From Cryobacterium gelidum (lineage in GTDB: Bacteria > Actinomycetota > Actinomycetes > Actinomycetales > Microbacteriaceae): a stretch of DNA of 64,000 bases. Below are positions 36,298 to 44,717 of this stretch, piece after piece. A program made the position numbers and the translations under genes. Every line of letters begins with the position of its first letter. Position 1 is the stretch's first letter. The stretch lies in contig NZ_SOHL01000009.1 in assembly GCF_004403985.1 (NCBI RefSeq), forward strand, positions 96,580 through 160,579, given 5' to 3'. Under the pieces are notes generated by a model. It searched no databases, was not told the origin of the DNA, and saw only the letters and a list, made by a program, of their open reading frames with translations.

Positions 36298-36623
36298 CTG
36301 GTCGGCGCGCCAGAAAGATCGAATCCGGGCCGATGTCGATTATGTCAGCTTGTAACGTATTCATCCGCCCTTCATGCAGAAAGATATAAATCGTGGGTGC
36401 ACTGGCTGATAACGACCGGTGGTTTTGCATGCCTCGATGCTCGACTGACGGCTCTGGACAACGCCGGCAAGTCGACAGATCCGTCATCCTTCCCAAACGC
36501 GCCGTCGCTTCAACTCCAGCCAGGAACCGGCGCTGCGACGAGACATCCCCCAATCAAGCGGGACGTAACCGACTGCCTTACGGGAAGGCCTGAGCCTTCT
36601 GGCTGCTTCAGCGAGAAGCGTGC
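36298..36623. other. Stretch with no supported gene
   Basis: Composition is mixed and somewhat AT-richer than the chromosome. A 76-codon frame (36397-36627) has no motif, ribosome site or gene-like codon pattern. Probably decayed island DNA. Confidence 0.5.
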
Positions 36624-36767
36624 GTGACCGTTTCGCAAGTCAATTCGACCAATAACGGCGAACCGAGAGCGGTCCTGAATCGCCTGCACGAAGCAGTCGA
36701 GCGATCGGACGGCGTCCGCAGCGCGCGGACAGGAGCAATCCGCACCAACCCCGGCTGGCGTTCATGA
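36624..36767 (+). CDS. Possible 47-codon ORF next to the IS
   Basis: GTG to TGA, 47 aa, hydrophilic (LNRLHEAVERSDGVRSART). A weak GAGAAG lies upstream. It ends 25 bases before the left inverted repeat of the IS. It may be a short gene or a fragment of a gene that has been deleted. Evidence is only the open frame and its non-random composition. Confidence 0.25.
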   Translation: MTVSQVNSTNNGEPRAVLNRLHEAVERSDGVRSARTGAIRTNPGWRS

Positions 36768-36792
36768 CGAAGCTATCCTGGTTAGCACTGAC

Positions 36793-36818
36793 GGGACTGC
36801 CCCAGGTTCAGTTGACTC
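36793..36818. repeat. IS left inverted repeat
   Basis: 26 bases beginning GGGACTGCCCCAGG and ending GTTGACTC. It is the partner of 38018-38043, with three mismatches. Confidence 0.85.
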
Positions 36819-36833
36819 AGAGGGTTAGTGGTT

Positions 36834-37696
36834 TCAGGCGGCCTTGAGGGCCATGTGTATTGTCACAAACTCGATCGGGGTGAGCTTGCCGAGGCGGCGT
36901 TGCCGGCGCTCGCGGTGGTAGGTCCGCTCGATCCAAACCACCATCGCCAGGCGCAGTTCCTCTCGGGTTGACCACCGCTGCCGGTCGAGGACGTTCTTTT
37001 GCAGCAGCGCGAAGAAGGACTCCATCGCGGCGTTGTCGCCACACGCGCCAACGCGGCCCATCGATCCAGTGATGCCGTTGTTCTTCAGCACCCGCAGGAA
37101 CGCGTGGGAACGGAACTGAGACCCGCGATCGCTATGCAGAATCGTGCCATCGATGTGGCGTTGGCCGATCGCGTTGCGCGCCGCAGCCACCGCCAGGGAC
37201 GCCGTCATCCTGGAGTCGATGGAGTACCCGACGATCTTGTTCGAGTAGACGTCCTTGATCGCGTAAAGGTATATCTTGCCTTCGTCAGTGCGGTGCTCGG
37301 TGATGTCGGTGAGCCAGAGCTGGTTCGGGCGCGTCGCGGTGAGCTTCCGTTTAACGAGGTCGTCATGCACCGGCGGCCCGGCCTTGCAGGTCAGGCCACG
37401 CTTCTTCGCGAACACGCTCCACAGCCGCTGCTGGGAACCAGCCGCCAGACTCAGTTCTCACCCGCCGCGAGGCCCGCGCGGCCCAGTTCGTCGGAGATGA
37501 ACCGGTAACCGAACGCGGGGTCGTTCTGGTGGGCGTCCAAGGCGGCGTTGGTGAGGTGCGCGTCATCCCAGTCGCGCTGGGAGACGGGGTTGCGCTTCCA
37601 TTGGTAAAACGCTTGTGTGGAGAAACGCAACACCCGGCAGGTCACCGTGACAGGGATCCTGTCGACGGCCAGTTCACGGACCAGCGGGTACATCAT
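36834..37696 (-). pseudogene. IS3-family transposase OrfB, frameshifted
   Basis: The N-terminal part reads from MMYPLVRELAVDRIP to the HTH_21-like block YRFISDELGRAGL, then meets TGA at about 37455. A few codons later the frame shifts, and the catalytic core resumes (SVFAKKRGLTCKAGPP, LTDITEH, HSDRGSQ, NAAMESFF, giving the D-D-E triad). Both a stop and a frameshift separate the halves, so full-length transposase cannot be made. It starts at ATG 37696, overlapping the orfA stop. Confidence 0.85.
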
Positions 37697-37977
37697 TTTG
37701 GGTTGACGTCCCGGGAAAGATAGGCGACGGCCCGGCGCATGACCTCGGCTTCTTGCTCGAGCAGCCGGATACGTTTCTTCGCATCTCGCAGTTCTGCGGA
37801 CTCCTTCTCGGTCAGGCCCGGCTTGACGCCGTCCTCGACGTCGGCTTTTTTCAGCCAGTTCATCAGGCAAGACTCCGAAATTCCAAAGTCTTTCGCGATC
37901 TGGTTCAGCGGGGCTTCGTGCTTCCAGGCGACCGCGACAACATCACGGCGAAACTCGGGTGGGTAGGGCTTGGGCAT
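37693..37977 (-). CDS. IS3-family transposase OrfA
   Basis: 94 aa. A helix-turn-helix of the HTH_8/HTH_29 type (PPEFRRDVVAVAWKHEAPL, AKDFGISESCLMNWLKKA) is followed by a leucine-zipper-like helix (LRDAKKRIRLLEQEAEVMRRA) that mediates multimerisation. It normally makes OrfAB by programmed frameshifting into orfB near CCAAAATGATG. Because orfB is broken, this protein alone is probably inert. Confidence 0.85.
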   Translation of the reverse strand: MPKPYPPEFRRDVVAVAWKHEAPLNQIAKDFGISESCLMNWLKKADVEDGVKPGLTEKESAELRDAKKRIRLLEQEAEVMRRAVAYLSRDVNPK

Positions 37978-38017
37978 GATGACATCTTTCCAGTGAAGAC
38001 GAATCTCCACAGGTCAG

Positions 38018-38043
38018 GAGTCAACCAAACCGGGGGCAGTCCC
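38018..38043. repeat. IS right inverted repeat
   Basis: 26 bases ending GGGGGCAGTCCC. It is the reverse complement of the left end with three mismatches and lies just upstream of orfA. Confidence 0.85.
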
Positions 38044-38440
38044 TGGGGCGACCCGGTCGCCTGGGCCGCCCCGATGCACTTCGGCTATGTCCGGCCTTCC
38101 CACCCGGCATCGGCCCACACCCGGTGTCTCACCTCCGACTACTGCACGACAGTTCACCATGAGACGGCGACAAAGCGGCGATGCCTGGCCGCTGAAATTA
38201 TCGTCAACGAGCTGCAAAGACACCCCACCGACGCCTGGTAACGCCGACTCGGACAGATCCACGCGCTGGCACACCTCGGCAGTGTCTTCAACGCCTCGCT
38301 CGTCGCCGCCCGCATAACGTCCACTATCGTTATCATCAGCCGGTGGCTTCGTAGACGAACCCACTAATTCGGCTGCCGAATGCCCGCAGCAGATCACAGA
38401 GGCTGTTCGGTGAACAACACGATGATTCTGGGGGTTGCTT
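38044..38440 (+). other. Remnant coding-like stretch between the IS and the GGDEF gene
   Basis: One frame starting at the IS edge stays gene-like through CLAAEIIVNELQRHPTDAW, meets TAA at 38239-38241, and continues in the same frame as RRLGQIHALAHLGSVFNASLVAARI until a TAA near 38367. This looks like the 3' part of a gene whose 5' part is gone. I do not recognise it. The last 70 bases are the leader of the GGDEF-EAL gene. Confidence 0.35.
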
Positions 38441-40750
38441 GTGAAGACATCCGTGCGAGCGAGCTCGAACGCGCACTCCGTGGGCGTTCAGCGCCGGGCC
38501 AGTTCGTGGGTGATGTGTTCCATGTGGCTGATCGTGGGTGCCTACGTCATCGGGCTTGCAGTTCCGGATGATGGGTTCAATCCGGTCGTGGACGGGTGGC
38601 TGCGGACGATCGCTCTGTGCATGCCGACTGTGGTGTGTGTAATGGCATTTTTCCGGGCTAGATTGCGGCGGGCACAACTTGCCTTTGCAGCAGCCGCCGC
38701 CGCATCCTTCGCACTCGCCGACACCTACTCAGTTTTCATGCTTTCTAGAAACCAAGCACTGACCTTCCCGTCGTCTGCTGATGTCGGGTTTATTTTCTTT
38801 TACCTCTTTGCACTGGTTGCGCTCAGCGCGCTGGTGCACAGCCAATTGCGGCGGCCGTCGTGGCCTATCCTCATTGATAGCGCGGTGGGAGCGCTGAGCG
38901 CGGCTTCGGTTTTAGCGGTATTGCTAAACCCGGTGTTGGAGTCGTCGCTGCTAGGACCGGTGTCGCTCGAGACCGTGGTTACCGTCAGTCGCCCCTCGCT
39001 TGATCTGGTGGTACTTGCTGTGGTTGTTGGGGTTTCCGCGACCGGGCTGGATTCGGGTCGGCGTTGGAGCTTTCTGGTGGCCGGACTGTTGGTGCTCACC
39101 GCATCGGACCTTGCCTTTTCGGCGCAGGTATTTAGTGACGGCGGCTACGTCATCGGATCTGTCCTCGACGCTGGGTGGCCTGTCGCGTTTGCCTTGATGG
39201 CTGTGGGCGTGGATGGTACGGTCCTTCTCGACGACGCGATGAGCCGGCCGAGAACGTCCGGCTGGACGCTGGTCGTGCCGGCGCTCGCTACGGCTGCGGG
39301 GCTGGGAGTGTTGATCGTGAGCAGTCAGATCAGGTTGTCGTGGCTGGCAATATCGTTGGCGAGCCTCGCCCTCGTCGCGGCGGCGGTACGCACGCACCTG
39401 GCCTATCGCCAGCTCCTAAAAATGGCCGACCTGCGTAATCAGACTCGTACGGACGACTTGACCGGGTTGCTGAACCGGAGGGCCTTCTACACCGATGTCC
39501 CGAACCGGCTGGCAGTCTTACACAACCAACCGGGTGCACTGCTGCTGCTAGATCTTGACAGGTTCAAGGAAGTCAACGACAGCTTGGGGCATGATGTCGG
39601 CGACCGGCTGCTCGTGCAGGTAGGGCAGCGCCTCACCGAACAATTGCGCGCAAACGATCTGCTCGCCCGGCTGGGCGGGGACGAATTCGCGGTGCTTCTA
39701 AGCGACACCCATCCCGAGCAAGCGGTTGTGGTCGCCACCAAGGTGCGGGCGGCCTTGGCCCAGCCATTCACCCTGGAGGGCATTGCCCTGCAGGCTAACG
39801 CCAGCATTGGGATTGCGCTTTTTCCGGACCATGGCCAAGATTTGAAGGGCTTGCTCCGGAAAGCCGACATGGCAATGTATGCGGCCAAGGCGGCACGCTC
39901 CGGACACCAGATTTTTGCCGAAAACAAAAGCAGCGAGGATCGACTGCACCTGCTGCAGGAACTACGCGGCGCCTCTCTCGAAGATGAGTTGATCCTCCAT
40001 TACCAGCCCAAAATCGATCTGGCCACCGGCGGTGTGTGCGGGGTCGAGGCCCTTGTTCGTTGGAATCATCCCGGTCGAGGCCTGCTGTACCCCGACAAGT
40101 TCCTCGCCTTGGTTGAGGAGGCTGGGTTGATGCACGACCTGACCTTTGCTGTGCTGGAGAAGGCGTTGGATCAGGCCGCGACATGGCAGGCGCGCGGGGA
40201 GCCGTTGACAATGGCAGTCAATCTGTCTGCCAGCTCCCTCATTGACGCTAGCCTCCCCACCCGCATCGACACCATGATCGCGGCACGCGGCTTGCCAGCT
40301 TCAGCGCTTGTGTTGGAGATCACGGAAGATGTTCTGATGGCCGATCGAGAACGGGCGCACACCATCCTTGCGCGATTGCGGGACAGCGGCATTCAAATTG
40401 CCATTGACGACTTCGGAACTGGCTACAGCTCGTTGTCCTATCTGCGTGACCTGCCTATCGATGAACTGAAACTTGATCAATCATTCGTGATGAGTATGGG
40501 CGACAATGCCCGGGCCGCCAAACTGGTGTCGTATACCGTCGCGCTAGCCCATGGTCTTGGGCTGCGCATCGTGGCCGAAGGCGTGGAATGCCAGAACGCT
40601 TACAAAGAGCTGGCCCGCCTAGGCTGCGATCAAGCTCAGGGATACAGTATCTCTCGCCCTCTGCCGATCGTTGAACTGGATCGATGGATCAAGCGGCGTC
40701 CCGTGCCCACAAACCAGCGTGTTGGTGCGTTTGCTTCACCTATCATTTAA
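38441..40750 (+). CDS. Membrane diguanylate cyclase/phosphodiesterase (GGDEF-EAL)
   Basis: 769 aa. About eight to ten membrane helices fill residues 20-300. The GGDEF domain follows, with GGDEF intact (412-416) and an inhibitory RxxD site (RAND) five residues earlier. The EAL domain has EAL (536-538), NLSASS, ITEDVL, IDDFGTGYSSL, KLDQSFV, AEGVE and QGYSIS. Both catalytic sets look complete, so it may both make and degrade c-di-GMP. I chose GTG 38441 because GGGGG lies six bases upstream; TTG 38435 is too close to it. Codon use is less GC-biased than neighbours, fitting acquisition with the island. Confidence 0.93.
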   Translation: MKTSVRASSNAHSVGVQRRASSWVMCSMWLIVGAYVIGLAVPDDGFNPVVDGWLRTIALCMPTVVCVMAFFRARLRRAQLAFAAAAAASFALADTYSVFMLSRNQALTFPSSADVGFIFFYLFALVALSALVHSQLRRPSWPILIDSAVGALSAASVLAVLLNPVLESSLLGPVSLETVVTVSRPSLDLVVLAVVVGVSATGLDSGRRWSFLVAGLLVLTASDLAFSAQVFSDGGYVIGSVLDAGWPVAFALMAVGVDGTVLLDDAMSRPRTSGWTLVVPALATAAGLGVLIVSSQIRLSWLAISLASLALVAAAVRTHLAYRQLLKMADLRNQTRTDDLTGLLNRRAFYTDVPNRLAVLHNQPGALLLLDLDRFKEVNDSLGHDVGDRLLVQVGQRLTEQLRANDLLARLGGDEFAVLLSDTHPEQAVVVATKVRAALAQPFTLEGIALQANASIGIALFPDHGQDLKGLLRKADMAMYAAKAARSGHQIFAENKSSEDRLHLLQELRGASLEDELILHYQPKIDLATGGVCGVEALVRWNHPGRGLLYPDKFLALVEEAGLMHDLTFAVLEKALDQAATWQARGEPLTMAVNLSASSLIDASLPTRIDTMIAARGLPASALVLEITEDVLMADRERAHTILARLRDSGIQIAIDDFGTGYSSLSYLRDLPIDELKLDQSFVMSMGDNARAAKLVSYTVALAHGLGLRIVAEGVECQNAYKELARLGCDQAQGYSISRPLPIVELDRWIKRRPVPTNQRVGAFASPII

Positions 40751-40768
40751 TCGGGATTCCTGAAACCC

Positions 40769-40924
40769 ATGGGTGGCTTCGAAGACGACTTAGACGCCGT
40801 TGCAGACACCCTCAATAACCGCACACTTCGAACAAATGTGGGCAAATTGTGCGCGAATGTGGCAAATTCGGACAAACATACCACTGATACGGTTTCGGAA
40901 ACTGACTCCGACCAGGATTTCTAG
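40769..40924 (+). pseudogene. 3' fragment of a tyrosine integrase
   Basis: About 51 codons ending at TAG 40922-40924, immediately beside the tRNA 3' end. FEDDLDAVADTLN is the typical tail seen after the catalytic Tyr in actinobacterial phage and island integrases. The final residues TDSDQDF are encoded by the attachment repeat itself. The catalytic domain is missing; the GGDEF-EAL gene ends just upstream, so a deletion probably removed it. Confidence 0.65.
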
Positions 40925-40972
40925 TGGAGCCGCCTGTCAGAATCGAACTGACGACCTTCTCATTACGAGTGA
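40901..40972. repeat. Right attachment repeat (attR)
   Basis: 72 bases identical to 35439-35510. It covers the end of the integrase tail and the 3' 48 bases of the intact tRNA-Thr gene. Identity stops abruptly after GAGTGA, where the chromosomal tRNA continues to its 5' half. Confidence 0.9.
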
Positions 40973-41000
40973 GATGCTCTACCAACTGAGCTAAGGCGGC
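40925..41000 (-). tRNA. tRNA-Thr (anticodon CGT)
   Basis: 76 nt including encoded CCA. The acceptor stem GCCGCCT/AGGCGGC, D-arm (AGCTCAGTTGGTAGAGC), anticodon arm with CGT and T-arm (GTTCGATTC) all fold. It decodes ACG. It serves as the integration site of the island to its left; the intact copy was kept. Confidence 0.96.
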
Positions 41001-41243
41001 GTTACCGAAGCGCCCCATGAGGCACTCGGTGACACAGCTCTCAAGCCTAGTCGTTTCTGCGAGTGATTCTGTACACCTCGGCGAATGAGGCAGTGTGGCG
41101 AGGCGCAGGTCGAACGGATAGGCGTTTCCTGCAGGACCCCGTGGCGAGGCTTGAACTCACGCCGTCCGGGCACTTCGGTTTCGATCGAAATGCTCCAAAT
41201 ATTTCACCGCGCCTTGTCACACCTCACAGACCTGCCCCTTCGA

Positions 41244-42779
41244 CTAGCACTGTGGGTCGGCAGCCGGCACTACTCCGTCAACAAGATAGGAATCGACGGC
41301 GTCGTTCACACACGAATTCGACTTGTTGTACGCCGTGTGCCCTTCGCCGGCGTAGGTCACGAGGGTGCCGCTGGTGAGTTGCGCGGCCAGCTGCTGCGCC
41401 CAGACGTACGGGGTGGCCGGGTCGTTGGTGGTGCCGACAACGAGAATCGGTGCCGCTTTGTCCGCGTGGATCTCCGTGCGCTCTCCGGTGAATTTGTAAG
41501 GCCAGTTGGCACAGCCGATGTCGCCGTAGCTCATGAACATGCCGATCACGGGCGCAGCAGCCTCGAGCTCGGCGGCCTCGGCCCGCATCGAGGCCGGGTC
41601 GGCGTTGTAGGCGTAGTCGATGCAGTTGATGGCCACGAACGACTCGGTCGAGTTATCGGTGTAGTTCCCGTCGGCGTCGCGGCCGTTGTAGGCATCCGCG
41701 AATTGGAACGCGCCCTCGGCGCTGCCCTTCAGCACGGTGTCAAACATGATGCTCAGTTGCGGCCACGCGGTGGCCTGGTAGAGCGGGTAGATGATCGCGG
41801 TGAGCAGCGCGTTTCCGCCGAGCTGGCGGCCATCCGTGGCCGTGATGGGGCTCGCGTCGACGGATCTCAGCAGCGCGCCAATGGTCGTCATCGCGCCGTC
41901 GACGCTGCCGCGGAACGGGCAGTCCTTACCAGCGAGACAGTCCGTGAGATAAGCGCGCAGGGCATTTTCGAAGCCCACCGCCTGGGTCTTGGTCACCTCG
42001 AAGTTACTGGTCGACGGGTCGACGGCGCCGTCGAGCACGAGACGGCCGACCTTTTCAGGAAAGAGCTCGGCGTAGGTGGCACCGAGGTAGGTGCCGTAGG
42101 AGAAACCCAGGTAGTTCAAGTGGGTGTCGCCAAGCACAGCGCGCAGCAGGTCGAGGTCACGGGCCGCGCTCTTGGTATCGACCGTGCCGAGCAGCGGCCC
42201 GGTCTGCTCGGCACAGGCCGCCGCGAAGGCAGCGGAGGAGGCCGAGAGCTCGGCGATCCAGGCGTCCGTGCCACGGTCGGCCGTGGTCAGCCCGTAGACG
42301 TACTCGTCCATCTGGGACGAGTCATAGCAGGCGACTGCCGAGGAACGCCCGACGCCCCGGGGGTCGAAACCGACGACGTCGAAGCTCGCCTGCAGGGTGT
42401 CGTCGGTGGCGTAGTCGAGGGAATCCTTGATGAAGTCGTACCCGGAACCACCCGGTCCGCCGGGGTTGACGAGCAGCGAGCCGATCCGGTCGCCACCGGT
42501 GGCGACGTGGCGGATCAGGGCCAGCGACACGTTGCCGGCGGCCGGGTCGGTGTAGTCGAGCGGCGCGGTGGCCTTTGTGCATTGCAGGCCGTCCCCGCAG
42601 TCCTCCCACTGCAGCACCTGGCTGTAGAACGGGTCGAGGCCAGCAGACACCTGTTCGCCGGTGGGGGTGGAAACGGCGGGGCCAGCGTCCTTCGCGAACC
42701 AGGTCGCGCATCCGCTGAGAGCGAGCGTGAGGGCCACAGCGGCGGCAGTGAGGCTAGTGGCGCGAATGCGTCGATTCAA
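41244..42779 (-). CDS. Exported lipoprotein peptidase, TAP-like alpha/beta hydrolase
   Basis: 511 aa. A signal peptide ends in the lipobox ALSGC (Cys near 24), so the mature protein should be lipid-anchored outside the membrane. The fold has NPGGPGGSG (oxyanion), nucleophile elbow GFSYGT, Asp in TNDPATP and His in GEGHTAY, and a C-terminal TAP-like domain. Relatives are tripeptidyl aminopeptidases of Streptomyces. Several Cys pairs suggest disulfides. The TTG start has GAGGAAC just upstream. holB lies 63 bp upstream on the same strand. Confidence 0.92.
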   Translation of the reverse strand: MNRRIRATSLTAAAVALTLALSGCATWFAKDAGPAVSTPTGEQVSAGLDPFYSQVLQWEDCGDGLQCTKATAPLDYTDPAAGNVSLALIRHVATGGDRIGSLLVNPGGPGGSGYDFIKDSLDYATDDTLQASFDVVGFDPRGVGRSSAVACYDSSQMDEYVYGLTTADRGTDAWIAELSASSAAFAAACAEQTGPLLGTVDTKSAARDLDLLRAVLGDTHLNYLGFSYGTYLGATYAELFPEKVGRLVLDGAVDPSTSNFEVTKTQAVGFENALRAYLTDCLAGKDCPFRGSVDGAMTTIGALLRSVDASPITATDGRQLGGNALLTAIIYPLYQATAWPQLSIMFDTVLKGSAEGAFQFADAYNGRDADGNYTDNSTESFVAINCIDYAYNADPASMRAEAAELEAAAPVIGMFMSYGDIGCANWPYKFTGERTEIHADKAAPILVVGTTNDPATPYVWAQQLAAQLTSGTLVTYAGEGHTAYNKSNSCVNDAVDSYLVDGVVPAADPQC

Positions 42780-42842
42780 CGGGTTCCTCTTTCATGGCGC
42801 GAAGCGGATGCTGCGCTTCAGGCTACCGACAGCGGCTGGGAA

Positions 42843-44051
42843 TCACTGTGGACGACGGATCGCCGACACGAGCATCGCCTCGAGGGCGAGCGCCGGTGCC
42901 ACGTTGGATTGGATGCGCTGGCGGGCAACGGCAATCGCGTCTATCGTGGCGACCGTCGCGGCGGGCGGGCCGGCCGCACTCGCGGCGCGCAGTTCGGCGA
43001 GCAGTTCGAGGTTGATCACGGTCCGTTCGCGCCCGAGCTGCACCATGATCACGTCGCGGTAGAGCGATGCGAGGTCGACCAGGATTCGATCGATCCCGTC
43101 GCGCAGGCTGCGCACGGCCCGGCGTTTCTGGTCATCTTCGAGGGCCTTGATCTGGCTGCGCAGCCCCGGCGGCACGGACTGCCCGGCCTCGACGCCGAGT
43201 GAGCGCAGCATGCCGTCGCGCTCCGCTGCGTCGAGTTCGAGGGTGATCGCCTTGGCGTCGTCGCCGGCGATCGCGAGCAGTCGCGCCGCCGCGTTGACGG
43301 CCGATGATACCGAACGGATGCCGAGGGCCGTGCGCAGGGTCTCCTCGCGCCGTGCCCGCGCCTCGGCACTGGTCGCGAGCCGCCGGGCCATACCGATGTG
43401 GCTTTGCGCCAGGCGGGCGCTCAGTTCGGCGATGATCGGGTCGACGCCGTTGCGCCGCACGAGCAGGTCGGCGACATCGGCGACGCTCGGTACGCGCAGG
43501 CGCACGGTCCGTACGCGCGAGCGGATGGTGGGGAGCAGGTCGGCTTCACTCGGCGCGCACAGTATCCACACGGTGCGTTCCGGCGGTTCTTCAAGGGCTT
43601 TGAGCAGCACGTTGGAGGTGCGCTCGACCATGCGGTCGGCGTCTTCCACGACGACGACGCGGTAGCGACCGACCGACGGCGAATACTGCGAGCGGGCGAC
43701 GGCCTCCTTGACGGATTCCATCTTGATAATGACGCCCTCGGTGGTGAGCACGCTGAGGTCGGGGTGGGTGCGCGCGTCGACCTGACGAGCGGCCGCGCGG
43801 TCACCGTCGGGAGTGCCCGGGCTGAGCAGGGCCGCAGCGAAGGCGAAGGCGAGGTTGGAGCGGCCGGAACCGGGTGGCCCGGTGATGAGCCAGGCGTGCG
43901 TCATCGAGGTCGACTCGACGGTGGAGACGCTACTACCAATCGCGCCGGTATCCGCCTTGACGGTATCGACGCCGGAGGGTACCCGTTGCGCCGCTGCCCG
44001 GAAGATGGCGATCGCGTCGGCCTGTCCCGTTAGGTTGTCCCACACTGCCAT
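42843..44051 (-). CDS. holB: DNA polymerase III subunit delta'
   Basis: 402-aa clamp-loader subunit. The AAA+ P-loop is GPPGSGRSN near residue 59. VVVVEDADRMVERTSNVLLKALEEPPE is the Walker B/SRC-type region of delta'. The three-domain length is normal for actinobacteria. About 30 extra residues (Ser/Val/Thr-rich) sit between the first helix and the P-loop. The ATG has no Shine-Dalgarno; TACCCT plus six bases precedes it, suggesting leaderless expression although it follows tmk by only 48 bp. Confidence 0.94.
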   Translation of the reverse strand: MAVWDNLTGQADAIAIFRAAAQRVPSGVDTVKADTGAIGSSVSTVESTSMTHAWLITGPPGSGRSNLAFAFAAALLSPGTPDGDRAAARQVDARTHPDLSVLTTEGVIIKMESVKEAVARSQYSPSVGRYRVVVVEDADRMVERTSNVLLKALEEPPERTVWILCAPSEADLLPTIRSRVRTVRLRVPSVADVADLLVRRNGVDPIIAELSARLAQSHIGMARRLATSAEARARREETLRTALGIRSVSSAVNAAARLLAIAGDDAKAITLELDAAERDGMLRSLGVEAGQSVPPGLRSQIKALEDDQKRRAVRSLRDGIDRILVDLASLYRDVIMVQLGRERTVINLELLAELRAASAAGPPAATVATIDAIAVARQRIQSNVAPALALEAMLVSAIRRPQ

Positions 44052-44099
44052 GAGTCAAGGGTAACCCGCGCCACCGACACCGCACGCGCTCCGGGGCCG

Positions 44100-44717
44100 C
44101 TACAGGAGGGGGGACACTCGGCCTCGGATGGTGGCGGCGATCTCGGCGGCGGGGGCGGCGGCGTCGACGACGAGAAAACGGTCGGGTTCTGCCGCGGCGA
44201 GCTCGAGGAACGCAGCGCGCACTCGGGCATGGAAGTCGTTCTTCTCGGCTTCGAGCCGGTCGAAGACCTTGTCATCGGCGTCGAGCCGAGCCCGCGCGGT
44301 TACCTCGTCCAAATCGAGCAGCACGGTCAGGTCGGGCAGCAATCCTTCCGCCGCCCACAGTGACAGGTCGCGCACCTCGGTGGCGCCGAGCACACGCCCG
44401 GCACCCTGGTAGGCGACGGAGGAGTCCAGGTAGCGGTCCTGCACGATCACGTCCCCGCGGGCGAGCGCCGGCCGCAGCTTGGTACCCACGTGCTGGGCTC
44501 GGTCGGCGGCGTAGAGCAGAGCCTCGGCGCGCGGGTCGACCTCCCCGCGGTGGTGCAGCACGATCTGCCGAATCTCCACCCCGACATCTGTTCCGCCGGG
44601 CTCACGCGTGCGCACGACGGTGCGCCCCCGTTCCTCGAGCCAGTCGGTGAGCAACTGCGCCTGTGTGGTCTTTCCGGATCCGTCGCCGCCCTCGAGGGTG
44701 ATGAAAAGGCCGGTCAC
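44100..44717 (-). CDS. tmk: Thymidylate kinase
   Basis: 205-aa enzyme phosphorylating dTMP to dTDP. P-loop EGGDGSGKTTQ, DR(Y) motif QDRYLDSSVAYQG and the LID region are present. The GTG start overlaps the topA stop by four bases, so translation is coupled. The order topA-tmk-holB is common in actinobacteria. Confidence 0.96.
   Translation of the reverse strand: MTGLFITLEGGDGSGKTTQAQLLTDWLEERGRTVVRTREPGGTDVGVEIRQIVLHHRGEVDPRAEALLYAADRAQHVGTKLRPALARGDVIVQDRYLDSSVAYQGAGRVLGATEVRDLSLWAAEGLLPDLTVLLDLDEVTARARLDADDKVFDRLEAEKNDFHARVRAAFLELAAAEPDRFLVVDAAAPAAEIAATIRGRVSPLL

Larger units (their letters stand above)
36793..38043 (-). mobile_element. IS3-family insertion sequence, defective
   Basis: 1251 bp between 26-base terminal inverted repeats that start GGGACTGCCCC and match at 23 of 26 positions. 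Two leftward reading frames, orfA and orfB, overlap by ATGA in the usual IS3 manner. The DDE residues are visible, but orfB is broken. No target-site duplication is evident (GAC on the left, TGG on the right). The element may be old, or one flank may have been rearranged. Confidence 0.88.
35439..40972. mobile_element. Genomic island integrated at tRNA-Thr(CGT)
   Basis: About 5.5 kb bounded by 72-bp identical repeats, the right one inside an intact tRNA-Thr gene. Contents are a Cys-rich gene with an in-frame stop, a defective IS3-family element, unassigned remnants, a GGDEF-EAL gene and the 3' tail of a tyrosine-type integrase next to the right repeat. The body of the integrase is missing, so the island cannot excise by itself. 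Gene density is low and codon use is less GC-rich than in flanking genes. Confidence 0.82.

Noticed and set aside
36397-36627. 76-codon ORF in the island
   Set aside because: No ribosome site, motif or gene-like codon pattern, and it overlaps a better short frame.
35439-40972. Prophage
   Set aside because: No capsid, terminase, portal, replication or lysis genes in the 5.5-kb interval.
41130-41180. tRNA-like 3' end on the minus strand (a T-arm with loop TTCAAGC and an acceptor-like CACGGGG)
   Set aside because: No matching 5' acceptor, D-arm or anticodon arm upstream. At most an old tRNA fragment, and possibly chance.
41085-43202. 705-codon rightward open frame
   Set aside because: It lies opposite the TAP-like peptidase and holB genes, whose motifs are clear. 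The frame is open only because of GC-rich codon positions.
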